Assembly: GCA_019747655.1 (NCBI GenBank)
Contig: JAIEQO010000166.1
Span: forward strand, 1-41,838
Length of the DNA stretch: 41,838 bases
Reading direction: 5' to 3'
DNA from: Gemmataceae bacterium
GTDB lineage: Bacteria; Planctomycetota; Planctomycetia; Gemmatales; Gemmataceae
Both the position numbers and the translations under genes were made by a program. The notes beneath the pieces were generated by a model. That model ran no database searches, had not been told where the DNA came from, and was given only the letters and a program-made list of their open reading frames with translations. Shown here piece by piece: positions 38,801 to 41,838 of the stretch. Positions within the stretch are counted from its first letter, which is position 1, and the number at the start of each line of letters is the position of its first letter.

Positions 38801-39162
38801 ACGCGGCCATCGGGGACGTGAACGCCGACGGGTTCGGGGACCTGATCGTCGGGGCCGGCCCCGGCGGCGGGCCGCGGGTCCTGGTGCTCGACGGGCGGAC
38901 CATCCTCGACCGCGGCGGGGCGGCGGCGGTGGCCGCCCCGGTGGCCAACTTCTTCGCCGGGAACGTGAACAACCGGGGCGGGGTGCGGGTGGCCGCCAAG
39001 TCGCTCGACGGCGACCTGTCGGCCGACGTGGTGACCGGGCCGGGCGAGGGCGACCGGTCGGTGGCCACGGCGTACCGCGGGTCGGCCCTGGCCCGGGGGG
39101 CGGTCGAGGCCCTGTACGACCTGCCCGGGTTCGACGACCTGAACGGGGTGTACGTCGGCTGA
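23887..39162 (+). CDS. Giant multidomain surface protein (5091 residues)
   Basis: Domains in order: a basic N-terminus with the 'FRLEQLETRDTPA' motif (26-38) found in planctomycete surface proteins; autotransporter-associated beta-strand repeats (e.g. 'LTKDGAGTLTLLNDNSG', 'LTKRDRGRVILAGANTYTG') across about 40-1800 and 2760-3930; a BNR/sortilin-type propeller (about 1800-2760; 'AWKTRDGGRTWLPLF', 'VYKSTDAGETWTLLF'); an Ig-like domain (about 3940-4045); four FlgD-like/Ig domains as two pairs (about 4054-4505; 'WDGKDDAGNFVADGAY'); another Ig-like domain; two MBG-like domains (about 4610-4770); C-terminal FG-GAP repeats with calcium-type loops ('DFNRDGVDD', 'DVDGDGQPD', 'DVNADGFGD'). There is no outer-membrane beta-barrel, no classical signal peptide, and no cysteine noticed on reading. 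Adhesion or cell-surface binding is an inference. Confidence 0.92.
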   Translation: MSKFARRRRPSGRPAPAAPARPRPAFRLEQLETRDTPATFVWTGAGADNRWATPENWLGDQAPTGLPGEQADLVFPAGADRPTNQNDIPSGTFNSLTIGGPNYRLIGLALTLGIPGVVGSGTLVVNDGAAGNSLNIDTTLGLAAGSDQTFTVGTGADLTVTSRLSGPLGATLTKDGAGTLTLLNDNSGLTGTVRVDDGGGRLVIGHRFALGNTANGTTVGANATLGVSNVTGPILESLTLNGPGADNAGALNNLAGNNVWAGLITLDSNATIGAVTEIVNGREEPTVLIVTGQIRDSSSGYDLTKEGRGEVRLNTNDPVNDPSNAGNTYRGTTFVNNGILTVGHPRALGTAGSPANGTVVSETLTGAGQLRLSDATAFGFAVVDEYLTLNGEGIVTLPNRGALTSVGANHTWAGPVVLGSPAPDGLDVTVGAEAGRELTITGQVSSPNGPFVLTKRDRGRVILAGANTYTGATQVVEGALQARDSNALGAPLNTGAEVQVVQVLAYPGFPALGYPPVPVPFRLTFRGYTTRTITVTPTFNPLLAADLEGALNGLPSIGGVGGRVMVTAAPVLTRSSFGVTEGGTRFTVTFAGSLIGSDIEPLAIVTDTGPFDFLPPWPIFYPYPHITRPGSVYTVQEGSDTAAEVQSVRVTKPTGNFRLGFNGTPLQSFPVGATAAQLAAALNAAQGVPAGGRVVVERAERANGFEYFITFDRALFGVNVPQVVVQDPDDPNGQLDPPAVAAFTHRQGGVEEVQSVRITSPTQSGSFGLNFYGQSLTFPFGYPEALLERDLNFLPSVARPFGPFNPAGAVKVRRATLPDGDEYFLTFTGAFAGVDVAPIRAIPDGGVKAFVQTRREGGGGGATVLRLENSAGGFRVQFGDFTIPPLPPAPPAPQLPAPLPYNIPAFGGDPTDPTSSLENALNFPGYTFGLTGRFVVRDALAPAPGGREFRITWVGDDGFNAPPPLTATGENGTKAFVVLDRLGNGGELQEVRVTGTAGTFTVTLNAQTTAALPVGASAERVENALNALPGLPGRVSVLAFPAPLGGDTVYRVSFYGGFVGTNPGQMTASGTGGAAATVRTAREGFGAAVSVFDGASVELGVEAADPATPRFDPRGVDLWADSVTADPNKLAVRNPIHAAGRGFGQAGAVRNVSGINDLRGGLLLGTEATFVSTIGSDPDPRPGHPTADASYFTSDYSLTVSGLIEGPDNVRLAKRGGGHLILPRANTFQGAFGIEEGWVTVQNNDALGAPLLSFGEGAQPGTQVFTGAALHLRPLTPGRTLTLDEPLTLGGSGPAHPYAYLNRAGALVNLGGANTWTGDIRIKGPVGIGAEQVAPRTADPLSESDLAVATTIGPAPRSYTFRTFNETATGGDELQAFLFDTGATGGNLTLNYQFFGRGWPNEPPDQVVVNYPPRPAGGVIYTSGPVVSDGPYGPTTVTVPYGPGPSTLVEVVVNPEYTPTADHLNAWQVTVTLPDTGDGAVKTDGLVKTGSKRVRLQGDGAYSGAVDVQAGTLVVQHDAALGRAASGTLTSQQTYSQSTTTVASGAVVEFATGVARLSGGNTSGVQVWDERLVLGSPAQQVAVAGGGGTFTLTYRGQTTASLQIGAAATEVAAALNALTNVQADVGSVFVTRAGNVFTVVFGTAQSTPPAPLTAAAFGGAEVAVSGGSSTLVNLDGDNAWRGPVALTRGNRIDTRANSRLSLFGPVGDADNPAAGGSDLVKRGAGELLLGGDNTYRGLTRIDQGVVTAMSGTAFGSTAGGTEVADEAQLQLQGSLTVAGERLTVRGNGPDAAQSVPARWYNTGPAPTNNGLAPLGLPTTGRITSLVADPTDPSTLYLASAGGGAWKTRDGGRTWLPLFDQTRQPAGVPGGALLYGGSIAVAPSNPRVVYFATGETNGQDTFKNIFDSYAGSGVYKSTDAGETWTLLFGPDDENPLSGQSVSRVVVDDLDPDVVYAASGSRPKVTGLPGGVANLATGRRFRVSFEGRLKELNQPLLAAADTGDVQVFVETAVNGRPPMDDQDPPLPGVDEVQWVTVYGDGGTFTLTFNGVTTGPIPVTIKATGGTSGNPADPDASLDLVLSALSSIKGTDPDPAKQGKVTVVEQVGKPTPGVWRYSGTPGADGRWRNLTGNDTLSLNRRPFNPDDPALSGTPGAAPFDAPPNGIGPPRNAGPDDDYRIAFPQEDAIWSDLFVFDGVLYAALGESTQLGYQDPVLDGEDPPQYAVRNAVYKSANPRDDAPSWYVGPLGGGPDSRPSGQGAFPYGGVDGDFGRNGWIKIAGTGREQWAIVTDPSIPNPDHRLLDLQFSTDGGNTWTQAQNNPPLLFGPTFLTEQGRYDVAIAYDPTVTAASPVGTVYVAGRDRIYFSVDRGQNWASINPDIRGGGPARFFHSLAVDRDRNLLVGTDGGAWRYDFAAGTFVDLAGTLGATQLFSADPHPTDLGQAIGGARNTGTQFFRNGTAWERVDSAAGENTTAVRYDGRNPRTAYAIRNGDLRKTTDGGITWASLATGTLGMYVDPVNPARLLVSGLSIRESVAGGAGLVNLNAPVVKDPVTDAVVPYTSVASATFQGPFAPDPDFPTVTDVLANTYNPSTIYATEGAKLFLTKNRGVSWVNRTPAAALGGTITDIAVDQSNRDTVYLAVSRPTGVAGGRVFRSTDAGRTWVDLSGVADPAPADEDVGPLPKVPVWRLAVDPRPDGTAVYLGNDTGVWRLSDARNAAPNTLAWSRVGAGLPRVAVRDIVLNQTLNTLTAASYGRGMFQYFLPDPEGNSGAVRAVSGSSVWTGEVVLAGPTTLGVAGTQQVSNGIATAGLNILGTVSDGVAGANHPVRKIGGGTLTLSGPNTYGGRTDVLAGALSVNNPKALGAAGPAANTVVSDGAVLELRSDLEAEPVQLTGRGLKFNDRFTGSLRNVSNDNVYTGVLTLASDVTIGADSGTTLTIGRKAGLSGTGTITDGAGSFSITKELPGTLALAAANSHDGLTTVAAGALQVQHPNALGGVAQGTVVLDGAQLQVARNAFGGADTAVAGERLTLSGTGINRTGALLGLAGSNSYGGPIDFAFRPNSFPPTNPGGQIAVGAAGPDDVLTVDAVLGPNAADPGDADDPRETYSLLKVGSGTVVLPRANTYVGGTFVEGGALRLRNSAALGSAAPSPEVQQVTVVGTTGNFTLAVTAKGQTRTTAAIQVGASAATVQTELEAMSNVDPGDVFVRKADITGGAAYTLFFGGSLAAADVPQIVGAPAANPAVSVATVRNFGLGTVVSAGATLELDGLTAAQPVNELLTINGDGVGGQGALRAFAGLTNTYAGKVTLGSNASLGAAANSALTVTGRVTDPSPAPVPPSRLRKAGAGLVELTADNPIAGRIVIDDGVLRVANPLALGSTGPEVQTVLVTGTNGTFALTFNGATTPFLPFDATAGAVQTALNNLSTVGGVGGSAAVGGVPSAGGTLFTIAFGLNLGATDLPPITTQTTGAASAFPTTLRDGPEGTVVNPGGTLQIAGNKAFTQEALTLRGAGFQGQGALNNAAGTNSWDTPITLAENATIGAAAGTTLTLSQPTSDGGNKYDLDVVGAGTVAFTASADNQYTGTTTVRGGVLRLSQPAGVAIQGALVVGGGATAASVRATTNNQVADASTVTVNPNGTFDLNGQTDAVGLVTANGGTDPLVPAGVVRTGANGKLTAPGLALPGGTVDIGTGGRVVLGGNVTATSTAGHAAAILGPGSLDLNGTDRTLNVADGPAAVDVQVGALLATPTTAKLTKDGAGRAAFSAAATTAVVVAVRNGDVQVDTTLGAVELTAAGASLSGTGTAGAVRGATLSAPAVGTVAPGNNWAANPAGILRAGTTRLGAQSTFFVNLAGRLVGDPVAGTHYDQLQVSGAVVLGGAKLEGTFGTGIQNLDRFTIITATGGVTGRFAEPNGAGIVYIQGQKFNVLYSATEVVLEKVKAKAEVGVVTSANPSTLDQPVTFTATVTPESGATLTPSTVTFFVDGSAVASVALTVLANGSGTAALTLPDAGLGLPALTGGSHAVSAVFNGDADTFNPASVNLAADQVVEVPDIGDLTVTAPTATPRFISPNNSPGVQDALTGTATVTGERARATWTVTVKNAGGTAVRTITGTFFGNGQVPPVNTFPINAVWDGKDDAGNFVADGAYAVTVAFTDEYDPTPATPRDQTAAVGVTVDNTSPALSGVTVPTRRFRPGTTARLLDATITEANLTGWTVTLRNAGGAVVRTFTGTGTTAAVDFDGTDGAGNDLADGVYAVELVVTDAAGNTAAAGNLDTVLVLEVEPTADPLTGSPAFISPNNSLGTQDTAAVSSTVRDVSAPTATWTVTVKNAAGTAVRTVTRNAVINTATKTFPIAFTWDGKTDGGSFVPDGVYTISAGFTAFYAAGFDVTGSAGSVTVTVDNLAPTAGPAAAAPRVIAPGTAGSVPTETDLTGTVGDGVNGNLRDWTLTVKNAGGAVVRTFTGTGTAAAATFDGRDAGGAVLPDGTYTVELTARDQAGNTATGTAGTVVVLTQPPTVTLVSNTPTVYGQTITLTATVTTAAAVRDLLNGVSVDFVRGGVPLGSAPLALVGGEYKATITVPTFAAGTYADLSASSAGTDVFLAAASAAATHVVTPAPLTVRATNATKVYGAAVPALAFTAEGLVNGDTAAVVVSGSPATTAAPGSDVGTYPITQGTVAANGNYTLTFAPATLSVTPAPLLVRANDASRVVGTPNPPFTASYQGLVLNDTPAVVNGLILSTPATTSSRVGTYPVVAGGAPTARNYAITVADGTLSVVPAPTDVVLGGGTGAGGGVRVFAPDGSVKSAFNPFPGFTGSIRTASADFNRDGVDDVVVVTGPGVPVQVVVLDGAGGPELFRDSPYGDFAGGAFAAVGDVDGDGQPDLVVTPDEGGGPRVVMYRGGDYEPVLSYLGIDDENFRGGARAAVGDMNGDGFAEIAVSAGFGGGPRLSIWDGAGLARGQFRTLVNDFFTFESRLRNGTYAAIGDVNADGFGDLIVGAGPGGGPRVLVLDGRTILDRGGAAAVAAPVANFFAGNVNNRGGVRVAAKSLDGDLSADVVTGPGEGDRSVATAYRGSALARGAVEALYDLPGFDDLNGVYVG
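25372..34310 (+). repeat. Nine interspersed copies of an approximately 80-120-residue 'EVQ' module
   Basis: Within the giant gene, units start near 25372, 25811, 26134, 26470, 26845, 28620, 29966, 33328 and 34018. The common pattern is EVQxVxVxGTxGxFxLxFNG, then a Thr-rich turn, GA(T/S)AxxVxxALN(A/N)L, a Gly/Val strand, and YxVxFxGxxxGxDV. Divergence is high, so this is an old protein-level repeat, with units placed between beta-strand repeats. The fourth and seventh copies are the most divergent. Confidence 0.72.
36046..37400 (+). repeat. Tandem duplication of a two-domain Ig/FlgD-like unit
   Basis: Two units of roughly 690 nt: 36046-36715 and 36715-37400. Each has an A domain opening with 'FISPNNS' and a B domain with 'NAGGAVVRTFTGTGT'. 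Bases 36522-36567 and 37218-37263 are identical over 46 nt, indicating recent duplication or gene conversion within an otherwise diverged pair. Confidence 0.8.
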
Positions 39163-39168
39163 CGCCGG

Positions 39169-39257
39169 AATGACGAAGGACGAATGACCCACCAATGACG
39201 AAGGAAGACCGGGTCTGTCTTCCTTCGTCATTGGTGGGTCATTCGTCCTTCGTCATT
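39169..39257. repeat. 41-bp perfect inverted repeat, copy A (left of methyltransferase gene)
   Basis: Arms 39169-39209 and 39217-39257 are perfectly complementary with a 7-nt loop. The arm is built of ACGAATG/ACGAAGG-type units of about 7 nt. It begins 6 nt after the stop of the giant gene. The same repeat recurs at 39971-40058. Confidence 0.96.
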
Positions 39258-39345
39258 TCCGCCCCGCCCCTGTCCAACCGGCCGGCCGGCCGGGATAATC
39301 GGCGGTGCCCGCGTCGGGCCGTTCCCATCCGCCGGAGGACGCACC

Positions 39346-39957
39346 GTGAGGACGCTGTTCGCTGCCGCCCTGGGGCTGGCCGTGGCCCTGGCCGCCGGGT
39401 TCCGCCCGGCCGCCGCCGACGACACCAAGAAGGAGAAGCCGGAGATCGAGGTCGTCTACGTCCCGACCAAGCCGGAGGTGGTCAAGAAGATGCTCGTGCT
39501 GGCCGCCGTCAAGGAGGGGGACACCGTCTACGACCTCGGGTGCGGGGACGGCCGGATCGCCATCTCGGCGGTCAAGGACTTCAAGGCCGGCCGGGGGCTG
39601 GGGATCGACTACAACCCGGAGCGGCTGAAGGACTGCGAGAAGAGCGTGGCCGACGCCAAGCTGTCGCCCGAGCAGCAGAAGAAGCTGACCTTCAAGCAGG
39701 GCGACGTGCTCAAGATGAAGCCGGAAGACTTCAAGGACGTGGACGTGGTGACCCTGTACCTGTACCAGTCGGTGAACGTCCGGCTCAAGCCGGTGCTCAA
39801 GGAGGGGCTCAAGCCCGGGGCCCGGGTGGTGTCGAACACGTTCAGCATGGGCGAGGACTGGCCGCCGGAGAAGACCGAGCGGGTGAAGGCCAAGACCGAC
39901 TACGGGGACACCGAGTACACCGTCTACCTGTGGACGATCAAGGGCGACAAGAAGTAG
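39346..39957 (+). CDS. Secreted class I SAM-methyltransferase-fold protein
   Basis: This 203-residue protein starts at the GTG at 39346 with GGAGG 7 nt upstream. A Sec signal ('LFAAALGLAVALAAGFRPAAA') precedes a methyltransferase fold: motif I 'VYDLGCGDGRIAIS' (residues 61-74), 'GLGIDYNPERLKDCEKS' with the acidic residue of motif II, 'LTFKQGDVLKM', and 'DVDVVTLYLYQSVNVRLKP' (motif IV region). Export is odd because SAM is cytoplasmic; the protein may be a binding protein or be membrane-associated. It stands alone between two copies of one inverted repeat. Confidence 0.82.
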   Translation: MRTLFAAALGLAVALAAGFRPAAADDTKKEKPEIEVVYVPTKPEVVKKMLVLAAVKEGDTVYDLGCGDGRIAISAVKDFKAGRGLGIDYNPERLKDCEKSVADAKLSPEQQKKLTFKQGDVLKMKPEDFKDVDVVTLYLYQSVNVRLKPVLKEGLKPGARVVSNTFSMGEDWPPEKTERVKAKTDYGDTEYTVYLWTIKGDKK

Positions 39958-39970
39958 CCCCCTCTGGGAG

Positions 39971-40058
39971 AATGCCGAAGGACGAATGACCCACCAATGA
40001 CGAAGGAAAACCACCCGGTCGTCCTTCGTCATTGGTGGGTCATTCGTCCTTCGGCATT
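39971..40058. repeat. 37-bp perfect inverted repeat, copy B (right of methyltransferase gene)
   Basis: Arms 39971-40007 and 40022-40058 are perfectly complementary with a 14-nt loop. It matches copy A at 39169-39257 except for one base pair: A-T there (39173/39253), C-G here (39975/40054), so pairing is kept. It starts 14 nt after the methyltransferase stop. Confidence 0.96.
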
Positions 40059-40108
40059 TCGCCGCCGTAGAATACCCCCATCGCCCCGCAGCACCTCCGG
40101 TTCACCCC

Positions 40109-41695
40109 ATGCCGACCACCTACGACGCGATCATCATCGGGGCCGGGCACAACGGGCTCGTCACCGCCGCCTACCTGGCCCGGGCCGGGTACACGGTCCT
40201 GGTCCTCGAACGCCGCGAGATCGTCGGCGGGTGCTGCATCACCGAGGAGGTCTGGCCCGGGTTCAAGGTCTCCTCCGCGGCCTACGTCAACAGCCTGCTG
40301 CGGCCGGAGATCATCAAGGAACTGGAGCTGAAGAAGTACGGGTTCGAGATGCTCCCCCGCAGCCCGTCGTCGTTCACCCCGTTCCCGGACGGCCGCTACC
40401 TGATGATGGGCCCGGACCACGAGATGACGCTCAAGGAGATCGGCAAGTTCAGCCGCAAGGACGCCGAAAACTACCCCAAGTACGAGGCCATGCTGACCCG
40501 GGTGGCCGACTTCCTGGAACCGATGCTCACCCAAACCCCGCCCGACCCGTTCTCGAACCGCCTCGGCGACGTCTGGAAGCTCGGCAAGATGGGCTTCGGG
40601 TTCCGCGGCCTCGGCCGGGACGTGGCGACGGACGCCGTCGAGATCATGACCGGGGCGGCCCGGCCGATCCTCGACCGGTGGTTCGAGTCGGACGAGCTGA
40701 AGGCGACGATCGCCACCGACGCCGTCATCGGGGCGTTCGCCGCCCCGTCGCAGCCGGGAACGGCCTACGTCCTGTTCCACCACGTCATGGGCGAGTGCAA
40801 CGGGGTCCGCGGGGTGTGGGGCTACGTCCGCGGCGGGATGGGAACGATCTCGAACAGCCTCGCGGCCGCCGCGAAGGTGAAGGGGGCCGAGATCAAGACG
40901 AACGCCGAGGTCGGCCGCATCCTGGTCCGGGGCGGGCAGGCGGTCGGGGTGGCCCTCAAGGACGGGACCGAGTTCCACGCCCAGCGGGTGATCTCCGGGG
41001 CCGACGCCAACGTCACCTTCGTGAAGCTGATGGACACGGCCGACCTGCCGGCCGACTTCCTGGCCCGCGTCAAGACGATCGACTACTCGTCGGCCACGGT
41101 GAAGATCAACGTGGCCCTCGCCGAGCCGCCGCAGTTCACCGCCCTGCCGGGCACCGGCGTCGGCCCGCAGCACCACGGGACGATGCACGTCTGCCCCAGC
41201 ATGGACTACATCGAGCACGCCTACGACGACGCCAAGTACGGCCGGCCGGCCGGCAACCCGATGCTCGAATGCACGATGGCCACGGCCCTGGACAGCACCC
41301 TGGCCCCGCCGGGCCAGCACATCCTGAGCATGTTCGTGCAGTACGCCCCGTACCACCTGAAGGGGACGACCTGGGACGCCGAGCGGGACCGCTTCGCGGA
41401 TCGCTGCTTCGACATCCTGAACGAGTACGCCCCGAACTTCAAGAAGTCGGTGCTGGGCCGGCAGGTGTTCGCCCCGCCGGACATGGAGAAGGCGTGGGGC
41501 ATCACCGGCGGGAACATCATGCAGGGGTCGATGAGCCTGTCGAGCATGTCGAGCTTCCGGCCGGTGGCCGGGTACGCCAACTACCGGACGCCGGTCCGCG
41601 GCCTCTACATGTGCGGGGCGGCAACCCACCCGGGGGGCGGGGTCATGGGCGCCTGCGGCCTGAACGCGGCCCGGGAAATCCTCCGGGACGGGTGA
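40109..41695 (+). CDS. FAD-dependent oxidoreductase, phytoene desaturase/PYROXD2-like
   Basis: This 528-residue protein has an N-terminal FAD-binding loop 'YDAIIIGAGHNGLVTAAYLA' (Gly11-x-Gly13-x-x-Gly16), then 'VLVLERREIVGGCCITEEVW' with the ribose-binding Glu and the GG doublet of the amine-oxidase/phytoene-desaturase superfamily. The C-terminal FAD signature is 'YMCGAATHPGGGVMGACGLN'. The overall layout ('WPGFKVSSAAYVNSLLRPEI', 'GTAYVLFHHVMGE') fits the PYROXD2-like group rather than carotenoid-pathway CrtI. The substrate is unknown. The start is ATG at 40109; no strong Shine-Dalgarno sequence is seen. It lies just after hairpin copy B. Confidence 0.88.
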   Translation: MPTTYDAIIIGAGHNGLVTAAYLARAGYTVLVLERREIVGGCCITEEVWPGFKVSSAAYVNSLLRPEIIKELELKKYGFEMLPRSPSSFTPFPDGRYLMMGPDHEMTLKEIGKFSRKDAENYPKYEAMLTRVADFLEPMLTQTPPDPFSNRLGDVWKLGKMGFGFRGLGRDVATDAVEIMTGAARPILDRWFESDELKATIATDAVIGAFAAPSQPGTAYVLFHHVMGECNGVRGVWGYVRGGMGTISNSLAAAAKVKGAEIKTNAEVGRILVRGGQAVGVALKDGTEFHAQRVISGADANVTFVKLMDTADLPADFLARVKTIDYSSATVKINVALAEPPQFTALPGTGVGPQHHGTMHVCPSMDYIEHAYDDAKYGRPAGNPMLECTMATALDSTLAPPGQHILSMFVQYAPYHLKGTTWDAERDRFADRCFDILNEYAPNFKKSVLGRQVFAPPDMEKAWGITGGNIMQGSMSLSSMSSFRPVAGYANYRTPVRGLYMCGAATHPGGGVMGACGLNAAREILRDG

Positions 41696-41704
41696 AGCCT
41701 GGTA

Positions 41705-41717
41705 GCCCCGGAGGGGC
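41705..41717 (+). terminator. Short GCCCC/GGGGC hairpin after the oxidoreductase gene
   Basis: GCCCC (41705-41709) pairs with GGGGC (41713-41717) around a 3-nt loop, 9 nt after the stop. There is no T tract. The remaining 121 nt to the window end show no supportable gene. Confidence 0.4.
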
Positions 41718-41838
41718 GTCCGGGAATGGCCCGGGGTTCACAACCGATTGCATCTGTCGGAGGCCGTTGGGCTGGAACGAGTTCGCGCCCCCCGCGACCT
41801 TGCGGGTGTGGGACCCGGACCGCGAGGTGGGCCGTGGA

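Noticed and set aside
23887-39162. Type V autotransporter identity
   Set aside because: The beta-strand repeats resemble autotransporter passengers, but the C-terminus consists of FG-GAP repeats with no barrel domain.
23464-39231. 5255-codon open frame antisense to the giant surface protein
   Set aside because: It lies in codon register with the sense gene and is Pro/Arg/Gly/Val-rich low-complexity sequence, as expected for the complement of a highly biased gene. The sense strand shows clear domains.
39169-40058. Terminal inverted repeats of an insertion sequence around the methyltransferase gene
   Set aside because: Each copy is itself a full hairpin, the enclosed gene is not a transposase, and no target-site duplication is evident. 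Kept only as a finding about structure.
41718-41838. Possible start of a further gene at the window end
   Set aside because: Only about 120 nt remain, with no recognisable start, ribosome-binding site or protein motif.

Overview
The window is very GC-rich chromosomal DNA, most likely from a planctomycete of the Gemmata group (Gemmataceae). The evidence is the combination of DUF1501, DUF1080 (3-keto-disaccharide hydrolase-like) and DUF4159 proteins, a giant surface protein with the N-terminal 'LEQLETRDTPA' motif, frequent GTG starts, and long intergenic inverted repeats that translate into false N-terminal extensions of the 'KLETSNS' and 'NPQSAIR' type. The assignment rests on recognition of families, not on a database search.

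1-6359 holds a TIM-barrel isomerase, a secreted HtrA-like protease with two PDZ domains, hemE and ubiE/menG (stop and start overlap, so probably one transcript), all on the minus strand, followed on the plus strand by a LURP-one/scramblase-like protein and an M24 metallopeptidase. 6360-9085 holds a small Tat-type secreted protein behind a clear sigma70-like promoter, then a DUF1501/DUF1080 pair on the minus strand. 9205-15634 holds tyrA and a PurS-PurL fusion that overlap, then a large secreted toroid/DUF4159 protein.

15635-18202 is a patch of small, coupled or broken genes: an HExxH protein and its coupled partner, two small membrane proteins, a frameshifted ORF, a 92-bp duplicated PDZ fragment, and a hicBA toxin-antitoxin pair. 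18217-19946 carries two tandem secreted retropepsin-like/PDZ paralogs. 20150-23434 is a 1094-residue membrane protein I do not recognise. 23887-39162 is one gene for a 5091-residue surface protein made of autotransporter-type beta repeats, nine copies of an interspersed module, a BNR/sortilin-type propeller, Ig/FlgD-like domains, MBG-like domains and FG-GAP repeats. The window ends with a secreted methyltransferase-fold protein and a phytoene-desaturase-type FAD oxidoreductase.

The strongest signal not explained by the genes is a set of long, mostly perfect inverted repeats of several unrelated sequence families at many gene boundaries. Two copies of one family bracket the methyltransferase gene and differ by a compensatory base-pair change. 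A further family sits in frame inside purL. Another short repeat supplies the stop codons of two genes. Three unrelated families share a roughly 7-nt unit. This looks like a repeat system that has moved through the genome while keeping its hairpin form.
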